DNA of 39,746 bases from Bacillus luti (GCF_001884105.1 NZ_MACI01000044.1:1-39746); one strand, 5' to 3'. Counted from the first letter of the stretch, positions 9,228 to 18,185 are shown. Made by a program: numbers and translations. The notes: generated from the letters alone by a model not told the origin.

Positions 9228-9761
9228 TTATGTGAAAAGTGGGATGAATTGATAAAAAGAGATGATGCCAGAGCAAGTGCCGAGGCACATACCGACGAAT
9301 ACATCAGACGGATAGTGTAGCCCTAAATAAATGCGAGAAATACCAACGCATAACGCTAACGGCAATAGAAAAACAAGTAAGCTTGGATTATAGCAAATAA
9401 ATGGAATGAAGACAGAGAAAACGGCTGTTGTATGACCAGACGGGAAAGAGTGGTCTTTTAATGGATGGACCGGATATTTCGCATCTTGAATTGTTAAATA
9501 TGGACGCTTTCGGGGATACCATCTTTTTAATATTTGCACAGGGATATGGCTAATTGCTAACGAAATAGCAATTGCGATTGCGGCTTGATGCAAAGTTCCC
9601 TTTGCGAAAATTAAAAAGAACAGTGTGAGTGCGATTGAGAAAGTAGCACCACCGATATGAGTAATATTGCTGAAAAAGATATTTAATGTTTTTTGATCAA
9701 AGTATCGGTTAATACCTTTGAAAATGTAACATTCGATTTTATATAATCCACTGACCTTCAT
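9228..9761 (-). CDS. PAP2-family membrane phosphatase
   Basis: This 177-residue protein has five to six membrane helices and all three motifs of lipid phosphatases of the PAP2 superfamily: K79..R86-P, PSGHT (107-111) and SR142-143 followed by H149YPSD. Family members dephosphorylate undecaprenyl pyrophosphate (BcrC type), phosphatidylglycerol phosphate or phosphatidic acid on the outer face of the membrane. It is the first gene of the operon with the glycosyltransferase and is preceded by a GGGAGGAG ribosome site. Undecaprenyl-pyrophosphate phosphatase is plausible, but the substrate is not fixed by the motifs. Confidence 0.92.
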   Translation of the reverse strand: MKVSGLYKIECYIFKGINRYFDQKTLNIFFSNITHIGGATFSIALTLFFLIFAKGTLHQAAIAIAISLAISHIPVQILKRWYPRKRPYLTIQDAKYPVHPLKDHSFPSGHTTAVFSVFIPFICYNPSLLVFLLPLALCVGISRIYLGLHYPSDVFVGMCLGTCSGIISFYQFIPLFT

Positions 9762-9868
9762 GAAAATTCTCCTCCCTCATCTACATATATATGGAGATAT
9801 TTGCTTTTATTTTAATAAGATTTTGTTGAGGGAGTAATAATGTTTTGTAAAGAAACAGTTAGATTTTA

Positions 9869-9896
9869 TAAAAAAAGCTGCCAGTATTATGGCAGC
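9869..9896 (-). terminator. ytoA: Terminator of the carbonic-anhydrase-like gene
   Basis: On the minus strand GCTGCC pairs with GGCAGC (9891-9896 with 9877-9882) around an 8-base loop, followed by a run of Ts. It lies just after the ytoA stop codon. Confidence 0.85.
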
Positions 9897-9903
9897 GGTA
9901 AAA

Positions 9904-10416
9904 TCACTTTTGTAGTGATTTATAATATTGACCTTTTTCAACGTATTGTGTGCGAATGCGTTCCATGTCTTTACGGTCTTCTTCTGTTAACTCACGAACG
10001 ACTTTCGCTGGACGACCGAAAGCTAATGTGTTTGGTGGGATTTTCTTTCCTTGTGAAACGAGGCTTCCAGCACCGATAAAGGCTCCTTCGCCAATTTCAG
10101 CACCATCCAATATAATAGAGCCCATTCCAATTAAAGCATCCTTTTTTATATGGCAGCTATGTAAAATAACTTGATGCCCAACTGTCACATCATCTTCTAA
10201 AATAAGAGGATACTCTGGGCTTTGGTGGAGTGTACATTGATCTTGTACATTTACTCTATCTCCAATTATTGTTGGTGATACGTCACCTCGGATGACTGTA
10301 TTAAACCAAATACTTGCTTCCTCGCCAATTGTCACATCACCTGTAATGGTTACGTAGTCAGCGATAAAAGCACTACTCGAAATTTTCGGATTTTTTTCTT
10401 TGTAAGGATATATCAT
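9904..10416 (-). CDS. ytoA: Gamma-class carbonic anhydrase family protein (YtoA)
   Basis: This 170-residue left-handed beta-helix protein is built from hexapeptide repeats (ITGDVTIGEEASIWFNTVIRGD onwards). It keeps the three metal-binding histidines of gamma carbonic anhydrases: H64 (TLHQS), H81 (VGHQ) and H86 (ILHSC). Length and order fit the B. subtilis YtoA family. Family members bind Zn or Fe and form trimers; actual CO2 hydration is shown for only a few, so the activity is unproven. It is monocistronic and divergent from ytpA, as in the ytpB-ytpA-ytoA neighbourhood of B. subtilis. Confidence 0.92.
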   Translation of the reverse strand: MIYPYKEKNPKISSSAFIADYVTITGDVTIGEEASIWFNTVIRGDVSPTIIGDRVNVQDQCTLHQSPEYPLILEDDVTVGHQVILHSCHIKKDALIGMGSIILDGAEIGEGAFIGAGSLVSQGKKIPPNTLAFGRPAKVVRELTEEDRKDMERIRTQYVEKGQYYKSLQK

Positions 10417-10490
10417 GTAAAGCCTTCCTTTCCTAGAGACTAGTTTTAGTGTATCAAATTATGAAAAAGAGTGAAATGGAGGAGGTCCGT

Positions 10491-11294
10491 ATGTGGAATT
10501 ATGAAGCAGAGGAAGCGAAAGCTGTAGTCGTTATTGTGCACGGCGCTATGGAGTATCATGGACGTTACGAAGCAGTCGCGGAAATGTGGAATCATATCGG
10601 CTATCATGTCGTGATGGGGGACCTTCCGTCACATGGAACGACTTCAAGAAATAGAGGACATATTGATTCGTTTGATGAATACATAGAGGAAGTTAAAGCA
10701 TGGGTGAAAGAAGCAAGAAAGTATCGGTTACCTATTTTTCTATTCGGTCATAGTATGGGCGGCCTTATCGTCATTCGTATGATGCAAGAAACGAAGAGAG
10801 AGGATATAGATGGTATTGTTTTAAGTTCGCCATGTTTAGGCGTATTAGCTGCACCTGCTGCTCCACTTCGAGCTGCGTCAAAAATATTAAATATCGTTGC
10901 CCCAAAATTGCAATTTTCAACGAATCTTACAGTGGAAATGTCAACACGTAACCATGAAGTGAGAGATGCGATGGAGAATGATTCATTGTTCTTGCGCAAA
11001 GTGTCAGTACGTTGGTATAGTGAATTAATTAAGTCTATTGAAATTGCTCATAAAAAAATAGGTGATTTTCCAGACGTTCCACTCTTGCTAATGCAAGCAT
11101 GTGAGGATAAACTTGTAGATAAAACACGTGTCCGCACTTGGTTTGATAATGTTAAAATAAGTGATAAGGCATATAAAGAATGGCCGAATTGTTATCATGA
11201 GTTATTAAACGAGTATGAGCGTGATGAAATTTTGAATTATATTCAGGCATTTACTGAAATACGTATCAATAACATAATAGAAACAAATAAGTAA
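10491..11294 (+). CDS. ytpA: YtpA-like alpha/beta hydrolase (lysophospholipase family)
   Basis: This is a 267-residue serine hydrolase. An in-frame GTG at 10449 is possible, but the strong ribosome site GGAGGAGGT at 10479-10487 sits just upstream of ATG 10491, which also gives a length near that of B. subtilis YtpA. The oxyanion region VHGAMEYHGRY, nucleophile S88 in GHSMG, an acid in ACEDKLVD and the histidine in CYHELLNEY form the catalytic site. B. subtilis YtpA is a phospholipase linked to production of the phospholipid antibiotic bacilysocin. It lies 37 bp ahead of ytpB on the same strand, so the pair is an operon, as in B. subtilis. Confidence 0.9.
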   Translation: MWNYEAEEAKAVVVIVHGAMEYHGRYEAVAEMWNHIGYHVVMGDLPSHGTTSRNRGHIDSFDEYIEEVKAWVKEARKYRLPIFLFGHSMGGLIVIRMMQETKREDIDGIVLSSPCLGVLAAPAAPLRAASKILNIVAPKLQFSTNLTVEMSTRNHEVRDAMENDSLFLRKVSVRWYSELIKSIEIAHKKIGDFPDVPLLLMQACEDKLVDKTRVRTWFDNVKISDKAYKEWPNCYHELLNEYERDEILNYIQAFTEIRINNIIETNK

Positions 11295-11331
11295 ATTATT
11301 TGTACATTGAATAGAGGAGATGAAGGAAGAA

Positions 11332-12396
11332 GTGAACGTACCGAGTAATCCCATAACGCTCATGGCGAAAGTATACCGTGATGTGTTTCCGGTTGTACAC
11401 CATGAGCTAGCGATGTGGAAAGAGCGTGCCTACCATATTCCGAATGATGAGCTTCATAGTCAGGCAATCGCAAGTATTGAGCATAAAACGTTTCATTGCG
11501 AAGGCGGTGGCATTTTAGCGTTATTAGCCAATGAACACCGAGAGGAATGTATTCGTTTTATCGTCGCATATCAAACGATTAGTGACTACTTAGATAATTT
11601 ATGTGATCGCAGTACATCACTTGATCCAAATGATTTTGCCGCACTACATGAATCGATGTTAATGGCATTATCACCTGAAGTAGAAGGTGGCGGTAATTAT
11701 TATCGCTATCGTGATGATCAAGATGATGGTGGTTATTTAGATGAACTTGTTGAAACATGCCAAGATGTTTTAAAGAAAACGAAGCATTATGACAAAATTG
11801 CTCCTGTTCTTCATGAACTTGCTTGTTATTATTGTGATTTGCAAATTCATAAACACGTGAAGTTAGAAGAAAGAGAACCGCGCTTAAAAACATGGTTTGA
11901 AGCGCATCAAGAAAACTTACCTGAGATGAGTTGGTTTGAATTTTCAGCATGTGCTGGTTCTACGCTTGGAATCTTCTGCCTTGTAGCATATGCATTTCAT
12001 GATGAATTACATGATGAAGATATTGCGAAAATTAGACAAGGGTACTTCCCTTACGTGCAAGGACTTCACATTTTACTTGATTATTTCATCGATCAAGAAG
12101 AAGACCGCGCCGGCGGGGATTTGAATTTCTGTAGTTATTATGAAAACGAGCAAGCTATATTAGATCGTATGAAACATTTTGTAGAAGAAGCAGAGAAGAG
12201 CATTGGTGATCTGCCTCATGCGAAGTTTCATCGTCTCATAAGCCGAGGGTTACTTGGTATTTATTTATCGGATCAGAAAGTATCAGCACAAAAGAATATG
12301 CACAAAATGGCACGGCGCATTGTAAAATACGGAGGGCTTACTTCACGATTCTTCTACTGGAACGGGAAGTTGTACCGAAAGAAAATGGCGCAGTGA
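11332..12396 (+). CDS. ytpB: Tetraprenyl-beta-curcumene synthase (YtpB, DUF2600)
   Basis: About 354 residues, all-alpha. The family (DUF2600) makes the C35 terpene tetraprenyl-beta-curcumene from heptaprenyl diphosphate in B. subtilis, the first step to sesquarterpenes found in spores and vegetative cells. Visible features include the aspartate-rich stretch QTISDYLDNLCDR, KTFHCEGGG and DYFIDQEEDRAGGDLNF, candidate Mg/diphosphate-binding motifs. The ATG at 11320 touches its GAGGAG site with no spacing. The in-frame GTG at 11332, giving MNVPSNPITL, looks more likely, although its ribosome site is also imperfect. Second gene of the ytpA-ytpB operon; a terminator follows. Confidence 0.9.
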   Translation: MNVPSNPITLMAKVYRDVFPVVHHELAMWKERAYHIPNDELHSQAIASIEHKTFHCEGGGILALLANEHREECIRFIVAYQTISDYLDNLCDRSTSLDPNDFAALHESMLMALSPEVEGGGNYYRYRDDQDDGGYLDELVETCQDVLKKTKHYDKIAPVLHELACYYCDLQIHKHVKLEEREPRLKTWFEAHQENLPEMSWFEFSACAGSTLGIFCLVAYAFHDELHDEDIAKIRQGYFPYVQGLHILLDYFIDQEEDRAGGDLNFCSYYENEQAILDRMKHFVEEAEKSIGDLPHAKFHRLISRGLLGIYLSDQKVSAQKNMHKMARRIVKYGGLTSRFFYWNGKLYRKKMAQ

Positions 12397-12401
12397 TGAA
12401 G

Positions 12402-12429
12402 AAAACCACTCTTATAGAGTGGTTTTTGT
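12402..12429 (+). terminator. Terminator of ytpA-ytpB
   Basis: AAAACCACTC pairs with GAGTGGTTTT around a 5-base loop, followed by further Ts. Confidence 0.88.
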
Positions 12430-12455
12430 TATAATATGGTAAAGGGGTGTTGAAA

Positions 12456-12668
12456 ATGAAGCGATTGTTTCAAAAGCTATATGACCATATTGAAGTAACA
12501 TTACTCGTGCTACTTTCCATTTCATTTGTGACTGGAATGTATATGATGATGAATAAAGCCGGCGGTCCTACAACGATGGATTATGTAGCTCAAGTTATTA
12601 TTGCATTGATTATTATAGTAGATATTGTCTTTTTAATAAGTGGTAGAAAAAAAGAAAATAGTAAATAA
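12456..12668 (+). CDS. Small two-helix membrane protein, unknown function
   Basis: A 70-residue protein with two predicted membrane helices (about 15-33 and 43-61), a short polar linker (NKAGGPTTMD) and a basic tail (SGRKKENSK). The ATG at 12456 is preferred over upstream in-frame GTG 12447 because AAAGGGG (12441-12447) is its ribosome site. It lies between two terminators, so it is probably transcribed alone; TATAAT at 12430-12435 may be its -10, without a clear -35. I do not recognise a family. Confidence 0.7.
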   Translation: MKRLFQKLYDHIEVTLLVLLSISFVTGMYMMMNKAGGPTTMDYVAQVIIALIIIVDIVFLISGRKKENSK

Positions 12669-12702
12669 AAAGCATTTGTACATGGGAGTACAAATGCTTT
12701 TT
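12667..12702. terminator. Bidirectional terminator
   Basis: A perfect 15-bp stem (AAAAAGCATTTGTAC and complement) with a 6-base loop and A/T runs on both sides lies between the 70-residue gene (plus) and the PepSY gene (minus). Confidence 0.92.
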
Positions 12703-12703
12703 A

Positions 12704-14005
12704 TTATGATCGTATTTTTGAAAATACATATATAAGAAGTTCAACCGCAAAAAGAACTAAAACAGATAGTCCGAATAAAGGCATGACAGCGCCTAGTATA
12801 ACCATCATGATAAAGAAAACGATTATGCTTTTCTTATCTCTTTGCTTTGGAGGTGCGGCTAACTTTCCTTTCGGCTTTCTTGCTAACCACATTTTTATTC
12901 CGTAATAAATGAGAAGTAATAAAGATAATGTCGTTAGTAAGCATACTATTTTATTTGACCATCCGAATAAATGCCCTTCATGAAGCGGGATACCGTAAGT
13001 GAACCATTGTGCAAATAAGCCATAATCACGATAATCCGTTTTTGAAATGAGTTTTCCGCTATATTGATCAAAATAAGCTGTTATTTCTTCATTTGGTGCG
13101 ACATGCATACCCGTAATACCAGAACCGCTTGATTTTGAAACAGTGAATACACCTTTCGGATCAGCTGGTAGTGAGATAACATATGGCTTTTTTATTTCAA
13201 TTCCTTTTTGTAATTCATCGACAGAAATTGCTTTTGGTTCATTTGAATTCGATTCAGGAGGAGCTTCCTTTCTTGTTGCCCACGGTAATTCTTTTACCTT
13301 CGATTCAGGCGGTGCCATATACAACTTTGGATATCCAATTGATTCATTCGACGCTGCGATTTTATAAATTTGGTTCCCCATAAATCCTGACCATGGCAAT
13401 CCAGATGCGACTAGCAGAACGAGAGGAATTGTAAATATAATACCGATAATAGAATGACGTCGTTTTGCTTTTTCTCGCTTATTGGATGCCGGTGTGTTTT
13501 TGAATTGGCGTATACTCATGTACAACCCAGTCGCAATTAAGAAGATTGTCCAACATGCCGCAAGTTCTACAATATAGTTAACGACAGTGCCACCAACTAA
13601 AAGAGAACTATGTAATTCCCTCATTATATTGGCAAATGTTTCACTTGCGTTTTGATCCCCAACAATTTGATTATTGCTATCTAAATACACATACTTTTGT
13701 TGTCCGGTATACTCATTTGCAATGGTAAGTCTCGTATTATAATCCCCATTAAACTCACTAATTTTCGCCACACTATAATGTGGATATTTTTTCTCTGTTA
13801 AGGAAATAGAATCAGTCATCGAAATAGATTCTGTTTGGGCGCTCTTCCCAAAATATAAATCTTTATAGATGAAATCTTCAACTTCTTCCCGAAATAAATA
13901 CCCAATTCCGCTCAGTGACAACGTAATAAGAAGCGGCGTAATAAAAAGCCCAGCATAAAAATGCCAACGCCAAAAAATGTAATGAAGCGAACGATTTGCT
14001 TTCAT
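12704..14005 (-). CDS. PepSY-associated TM-helix membrane protein
   Basis: This 433-residue membrane protein of the PepSY_TM family has an N-terminal amphipathic start and first helix (RWHFYAGLFITPLLITLSLSG). An extracytoplasmic PepSY-like region follows, then further helices at about 145-165, 185-210, 340-360 and a C-terminal pair (about 385-430). The motif LHEGHLFGWSNK is typical. In other bacteria relatives sit with siderophore receptors or iron reductases and may reduce or handle metals or heme; I infer nothing firmer here. No Fur-box-like sequence was found in the 118 bp upstream. Monocistronic. Confidence 0.88.
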   Translation of the reverse strand: MKANRSLHYIFWRWHFYAGLFITPLLITLSLSGIGYLFREEVEDFIYKDLYFGKSAQTESISMTDSISLTEKKYPHYSVAKISEFNGDYNTRLTIANEYTGQQKYVYLDSNNQIVGDQNASETFANIMRELHSSLLVGGTVVNYIVELAACWTIFLIATGLYMSIRQFKNTPASNKREKAKRRHSIIGIIFTIPLVLLVASGLPWSGFMGNQIYKIAASNESIGYPKLYMAPPESKVKELPWATRKEAPPESNSNEPKAISVDELQKGIEIKKPYVISLPADPKGVFTVSKSSGSGITGMHVAPNEEITAYFDQYSGKLISKTDYRDYGLFAQWFTYGIPLHEGHLFGWSNKIVCLLTTLSLLLLIYYGIKMWLARKPKGKLAAPPKQRDKKSIIVFFIMMVILGAVMPLFGLSVLVLFAVELLIYVFSKIRS

Positions 14006-14124
14006 ACTTTCAGTTCCCCTAACCTTCCCTATATGAATAACTACTTATTTAATATAGCGAGATTAAGTGTGATTACTTTGAAAGAATTGTGAAGAAAGTT
14101 AAAAGTTTTTAAGGGTTTCAACAT

Positions 14125-14799
14125 TTATAAATGTTTCTTCTTATTTGATAAATATATTTCAACAACCGCTTTCGCAAGACATTGAGCAGAATCAACAAAA
14201 TCCTCACTCGCCACAACATTCAAATCGGTACATGCGATAATTGCGGTATCTACCTCATCTTGCAATTGTAAAACGAGCGCATTCCACAATTCGCGAGCTT
14301 CTTTAATTTTTCCAGATTTAGTACAAGTAATAATTTGATTAATCATTTCCTGCCATTTTTCATGATGAATGTATTCTATATTGCGCTTTGCAATCCCATC
14401 TTGGTAAATCCCAGCTTGAACAGTTGCTTCTGTTGCGAGAAGAGCGACTCTTTTTGTATTTTCAGGAATTGCTTGTAACGTTTCATCGACTATATTTAAA
14501 ATCGGGATAGAAAGCGAACGCTGTAATTCTTCAAAATAAAGATGCGCCGTATTACACGGCATAGCGATAAATTCTACACCAGTACTTTCAAGTTTTTGTG
14601 CTCCTTCAATAATCGCTTTTTTCATCGCCTCGTGATCAATAGGGCGATCCATGTAAAACGGTGTTGGGCACGAATAGATCATCATATGAGGAAAGTCCAC
14701 ATCATGCTTTGCTCCATATATTGTTTGGCACTTTGCTACAACTGTATCGACGAATGGTCCAGTGGATTTTGGCCCCATTCCTGCTAGTATTCCAATCAT
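14125..14799 (-). CDS. Aspartate/glutamate racemase family protein (RacX-like)
   Basis: This 224-residue cofactor-independent racemase starts MIGILAGMGPKSTGPF. Its two catalytic cysteines are C82 (AMPCNTAH) and C190 (IIACTDL). The family inverts the alpha carbon of Asp, Glu or other amino acids. D-amino acids feed peptidoglycan, spore or biofilm chemistry, but the substrate cannot be told from these motifs. It is in line with the ABC genes on its 5' side (24 bp gap) and may be the last gene of that transcript. Confidence 0.9.
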   Translation of the reverse strand: MIGILAGMGPKSTGPFVDTVVAKCQTIYGAKHDVDFPHMMIYSCPTPFYMDRPIDHEAMKKAIIEGAQKLESTGVEFIAMPCNTAHLYFEELQRSLSIPILNIVDETLQAIPENTKRVALLATEATVQAGIYQDGIAKRNIEYIHHEKWQEMINQIITCTKSGKIKEARELWNALVLQLQDEVDTAIIACTDLNVVASEDFVDSAQCLAKAVVEIYLSNKKKHL

Positions 14800-14823
14800 T
14801 GTTTCGTCTCCTTTAATATGTAA

Positions 14824-15504
14824 TTAAAAACGTTTTTTGCGAACGATAAAAAGAAATAAGGTAAATAATAAAAATGAATATACGATAGCCCAAGCTGTGA
14901 GCCATAGCGTGTGAGTCAGTATATTATATTTGTATTGTCCAAGCATTAGAAAGCTTTCGACAGGTGGAAAAACCCATAGTAATTCTTTTTTAAATCGGAT
15001 AGATGCGATTGTTATAAGCAATATGGATGTAAGGCTAAGCCAAGCAGTGCTGGCTTTTTGAATTATATTTCTTGTAAATAATGTTGCGATTGAAATTCCT
15101 AGTATAGAGAAAGACATGTGAGAGAGAAATCCGACTAGAAATAAAGAAACTGTCATTTTTTCATTAAACATTTGCAAAATAATTGGATAGATTACGGATA
15201 TAAAAGATAACACAGTACAAATGAGAAGAGCCGTAATATATTTACCAACATAGAGTGTGGAAATATTATTTGTGTGAGAAATAGTAATTTGCTCTTGTAC
15301 AGGGTCTTCAGTATGAAAAATTGTAAGTGTAATCCAGGCAGATAATAAATAAAGTGCGAGTGCTGTTTCTAAATATGTCGGTACAATAGGAGTCGGTTTA
15401 TATGTATATACAAAAAGCAAGCTCACAAAGTACATCGCAATAGGAGGGACATACTTATACGATTTTGTATAGTCGAGAAAATGGTAACGAATAAGCGCAA
15501 ACAT
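14824..15504 (-). CDS. ABC-2-like transporter permease, six membrane helices
   Basis: A 226-residue integral membrane protein with six hydrophobic segments, starting MFALIRYHFLDYTKSYKYVPP. It contains an ABC-2-type pattern (a coupling stretch HTEDPVQEQITISHTNN after helix 2). It lies 18 bp downstream of the ATP-binding subunit, so the two probably form one exporter. The RBS GAAGG precedes ATG 15504. Substrate unknown. Confidence 0.85.
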   Translation of the reverse strand: MFALIRYHFLDYTKSYKYVPPIAMYFVSLLFVYTYKPTPIVPTYLETALALYLLSAWITLTIFHTEDPVQEQITISHTNNISTLYVGKYITALLICTVLSFISVIYPIILQMFNEKMTVSLFLVGFLSHMSFSILGISIATLFTRNIIQKASTAWLSLTSILLITIASIRFKKELLWVFPPVESFLMLGQYKYNILTHTLWLTAWAIVYSFLLFTLFLFIVRKKRF

Positions 15505-15522
15505 AATAAACCTTCTTTCGAT

Positions 15523-16356
15523 TTAAAAATTAGGTTGTAGCAATGTGATAGATGCTTTTTTATGTAATAAAAACTGAAGTATGTCATTTGTATATTCTTT
15601 TTCGATTTGTAATTGAATAAGGTTTTGATTTGAATTGTGTGCAACGTGTATAAAACCGGATTGTTTTTGTAGTTCTATCGCTGAAAATGTGTCGTGAACG
15701 ATTGCCTCAATATAGACTTGTTCTGCCCCTTTTTGTACAAAAGTATCTGCTGTGATTGTATGGTTTGCTAACGTCACAATTCTATCGGCGAAGTTTTCTA
15801 GTAGTTGTTTTTCATGACATGTGAAGAGTATAGATATGCCTTGTTGTTTTAATGAGAGTAAAATATGTTCTAATTCTTGCTGAGAGTTAGGATCGAGCCC
15901 AGAAAGAGGTTCATCTAGAATTAATAAATGGACGTCCGTAAGCAATGCTTGCATAATGCCTGTTTTTTGTTTCATACCTTTTGAAAAGTTTCGTACAACG
16001 GAATGCCTTGCATGATGTAAATGAAAAGATTCAAGAAGCATCGGAATTTTATCTTTTAAATATGTTGTTGATAAACCGTGAATCTGGCCCAGATGATGTA
16101 GATAATCCTCTAATGTAAAACGAATCCCTTCAGGAAAATGTTCAGGTACATAGCCAATTTGTATATGTTCTTTTCTTTGAAGTGCCCCTGCCGTAGGTGA
16201 AATAAATCCTGCAATTATTTTGAGTAGAGTACTTTTTCCAGTCCCGTTCCCGCCAATAATAGCGAGTGCTTCTCCTTCTGGAATGGATAAATCAATGTTG
16301 TCTAGTATAAGTGATTTGCCATACTTCTTTTGAATTCCCCTTAGTTCTACTAGCAA
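15523..16356 (-). CDS. ABC transporter ATP-binding protein
   Basis: A 277-residue ABC ATPase: Walker A GGNGTGKST (about 35-43), signature FSKGMKQK, which departs from the usual SGGQ as in many ABC-2 exporters, Walker B LLILDEPLSGLDP and switch histidine TCHE. The C-terminal ~70 residues are an extra domain. Translation starts at TTG 16356 behind AAGGAT. It pairs with the permease immediately downstream. The target may be a peptide, lipid or antibiotic; this is not defined. Confidence 0.9.
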   Translation of the reverse strand: MLVELRGIQKKYGKSLILDNIDLSIPEGEALAIIGGNGTGKSTLLKIIAGFISPTAGALQRKEHIQIGYVPEHFPEGIRFTLEDYLHHLGQIHGLSTTYLKDKIPMLLESFHLHHARHSVVRNFSKGMKQKTGIMQALLTDVHLLILDEPLSGLDPNSQQELEHILLSLKQQGISILFTCHEKQLLENFADRIVTLANHTITADTFVQKGAEQVYIEAIVHDTFSAIELQKQSGFIHVAHNSNQNLIQLQIEKEYTNDILQFLLHKKASITLLQPNF

Positions 16357-16408
16357 AGTTCTATCCTTCTTTCTTTAAATAGTGTATATATCCATTATAT
16401 AGGAGAAT

Positions 16409-16446
16409 AACAAAAAGACGTACAATGAGTGCACGTCTGTTTTTGT
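16409..16446 (-). terminator. Terminator of ytqA-ytqB, displaced by a bcr1 repeat
   Basis: On the minus strand AACAAAAACAGACGT pairs with ACGTCTTTTTGTT around an 11-base loop and includes a T-run. It lies about 170 bp after the ytqB stop codon; the intervening DNA is the bcr1-like repeat at 16476-16615. Confidence 0.75.
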
Positions 16447-16470
16447 TAAGTTGTGTCGAATCGTCGATAT

Positions 16471-16620
16471 ATTACCCCGCATTAATGGGCAGTAAAACTC
16501 CCACTTTAAAATTTGGCTGGAGCAAAGATGTTAGGTGGGAGATAAACTGACCATAAATGCCCGATTGGTTCAACTAATAATCAGTGGGGAATGCTCCCAC
16601 TGATTAAAGTTTCACTTTAT
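16471..16620 (-). repeat. bcr1-like repeat after ytqB
   Basis: A 140-bp element (16476-16615) aligns over its whole length with the one at 19846-19993. It shares the terminal hairpin AATCAGTGGG...CCCACTGATT, the CCAATCGG and CCCACCTAAC blocks and the distal CCCATTAA. The ATAAA flank (TTTAT 16616-16620) contains the ytqB stop codon. The other flank is ATTAC, a decayed copy of the expected pentamer. Orientation relative to the gene is the same as for the 19846 copy. Confidence 0.85.
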
Positions 16621-17189
16621 CGTTTCTCAATCGCCACAATAAATGGCGGGTTATTTTGTTGGTTAATGAAGCCGTATCGCAGTACGTGTGCTTGTTTTTG
16701 ATCTAGTTCTTCGGCAAATGTAAGTACAGCGTCGCGTTCTACTTGTCCTTCTGGGTGTCCGTGGTAAATGACAAGGACGATGATACCTTCAGGTGCCATT
16801 ACTTCTAATAATTGTTCGATCGCTGAGATTGTTGAGTTCGGTTTTGTAACGATATGCTTGTCTCCGCCTGGAAGGTAACCTAAGTTGAAAATTGCGCCTG
16901 TTACTTTTCCTTTTGCATCTTCTGGTAATACGGATAGAAGTGTATCGTGACTATCGTGAACTAAAACAGTACGTTCGAAAAGTTCTTTTTCTTTTAGGCG
17001 GATGGTAGAACTTTCGATAGCTTCTTTTTGAATATCAAATCCAAATACTCTTCCGTTATCTCCAACGATTTCAGCTAGGAAGCAAGTGTCGTGACCATTT
17101 CCAAGTGTTGCATCTACAGCATAATCGCCTTCTGTTACTGCCGTTTGCAACAGTGAGCGAGCAAACGGTAATACACGTTCTAATTTCAT
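16617..17189 (-). CDS. ytqB: Class I SAM-dependent methyltransferase (YtqB, rRNA methylase family)
   Basis: This 190-residue methyltransferase has SAM-binding motif I VDATLGNGHDTCFLAE (about 25-40), FGFDIQ (acidic motif II) and GAIFNLGYLPGGD (NLGY, the family's motif IV). It belongs to the YtqB/rRNA_methylase family (PF06962), annotated as a putative rRNA methyltransferase; the substrate is not proven. The first four bases overlap the ytqA stop, showing translational coupling. Its own TAA stop lies within the ATAAA flank of the bcr1-like repeat. Confidence 0.93.
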   Translation of the reverse strand: MKLERVLPFARSLLQTAVTEGDYAVDATLGNGHDTCFLAEIVGDNGRVFGFDIQKEAIESSTIRLKEKELFERTVLVHDSHDTLLSVLPEDAKGKVTGAIFNLGYLPGGDKHIVTKPNSTISAIEQLLEVMAPEGIIVLVIYHGHPEGQVERDAVLTFAEELDQKQAHVLRYGFINQQNNPPFIVAIEKR

Positions 17190-18145
17190 TTTTGTTTCTC
17201 CTCATTTGCATATTTTCCTTGCCAGCTTCCGCGGCGCACAAATTCTGCATCGATGGAATTTAATACTTCCCATTTATTTAAGCTCCACATTGGACCAATC
17301 ATTAAATCAGGTGGACCGTCACCTGTGATGCGGTGCACAATTACGTCTTCTGGAATCATTTCAAGTTGGTCAACAACGAGACTTACGTAATCCTCAAGAG
17401 AAAGGAACTCGAGTTGTCCTTTTTCATATTGCTTCACCATTGGCGTTCCTTTTAATAAATGAAGTAAATGAATTTTAATTCCTTGTACGTCAAGCTTCGC
17501 TACTTCACGAGCTGTTTCCATCATCATGTCGTAATTTTCAAGTGGAAGACCGTTAATAATATGAGAGCAAACTCTAATACCATGCTTGCGTAATTTATTT
17601 ACACCTTCCACATAAGACGGATAATCGTGAGCGCGATTAATAAGGTTTGCAGTTCGTTCATGAACAGTTTGTAATCCGAGTTCAACCCAAAGGTACGTGC
17701 GTTTATTTAAGTCCGCTAAATATTCAACGACATCGTCCGGTAAACAATCAGGACGAGTTGCGATAGAAAGACCGACAACGTCTTTTTCTGCTAGAAGCGG
17801 TTCGAATTTTTCTTTTAACACTTCAAGTGGTGCGTGTGTATTTGTGTAAGCTTGGAAATAAGCGATACATTTTCCATCTTTCCACTTTGAGCGCATTTTT
17901 TCTTTCATTTCATGATATTGCGTTATAACATCATCGCGGCGATCGCCAGCGAAGTCACCAGATCCAGCGGCACTGCAAAATGTACAACCGCCATAAGCAA
18001 CTGTACCGTCACGGTTCGGACAATCGAAGCCAGCGTCTAATGATACTTTAAAGATTTTTTCACCAAATTCATTTCGTAAATGGTAATTCCATGTGTGATA
18101 ACGTTTATTGTCGTTTGTATATGGAAAAGGGTTTTGAACCTTCAT
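17186..18145 (-). CDS. ytqA: Radical SAM protein (YtqA, TIGR01212 family)
   Basis: This 319-residue radical SAM enzyme has the iron-sulfur cysteines C42, C54 and C57 in DCPNRDGTVAYGGCTFC, a CX11CX2C pattern typical of the YtqA/YhcC group rather than CX3CX2C. The barrel continues with AYFQAYTNTHAPLE, LSIATRPDCLP and VELGLQT. Its reaction is unknown; linkage to ytqB suggests RNA modification. It is the first gene of ytqA-ytqB. The RBS GGAGGG lies before ATG 18145. Confidence 0.93.
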   Translation of the reverse strand: MKVQNPFPYTNDNKRYHTWNYHLRNEFGEKIFKVSLDAGFDCPNRDGTVAYGGCTFCSAAGSGDFAGDRRDDVITQYHEMKEKMRSKWKDGKCIAYFQAYTNTHAPLEVLKEKFEPLLAEKDVVGLSIATRPDCLPDDVVEYLADLNKRTYLWVELGLQTVHERTANLINRAHDYPSYVEGVNKLRKHGIRVCSHIINGLPLENYDMMMETAREVAKLDVQGIKIHLLHLLKGTPMVKQYEKGQLEFLSLEDYVSLVVDQLEMIPEDVIVHRITGDGPPDLMIGPMWSLNKWEVLNSIDAEFVRRGSWQGKYANEEKQK

Positions 18146-18185
18146 TATTTTCCCTCCTAAGCCGAGTCAAAATGAAACAAAATAC

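Noticed and set aside
14006-14124. Fur box upstream of the PepSY gene
   Set aside because: No sequence close to TGATAATNATTATCA is present.
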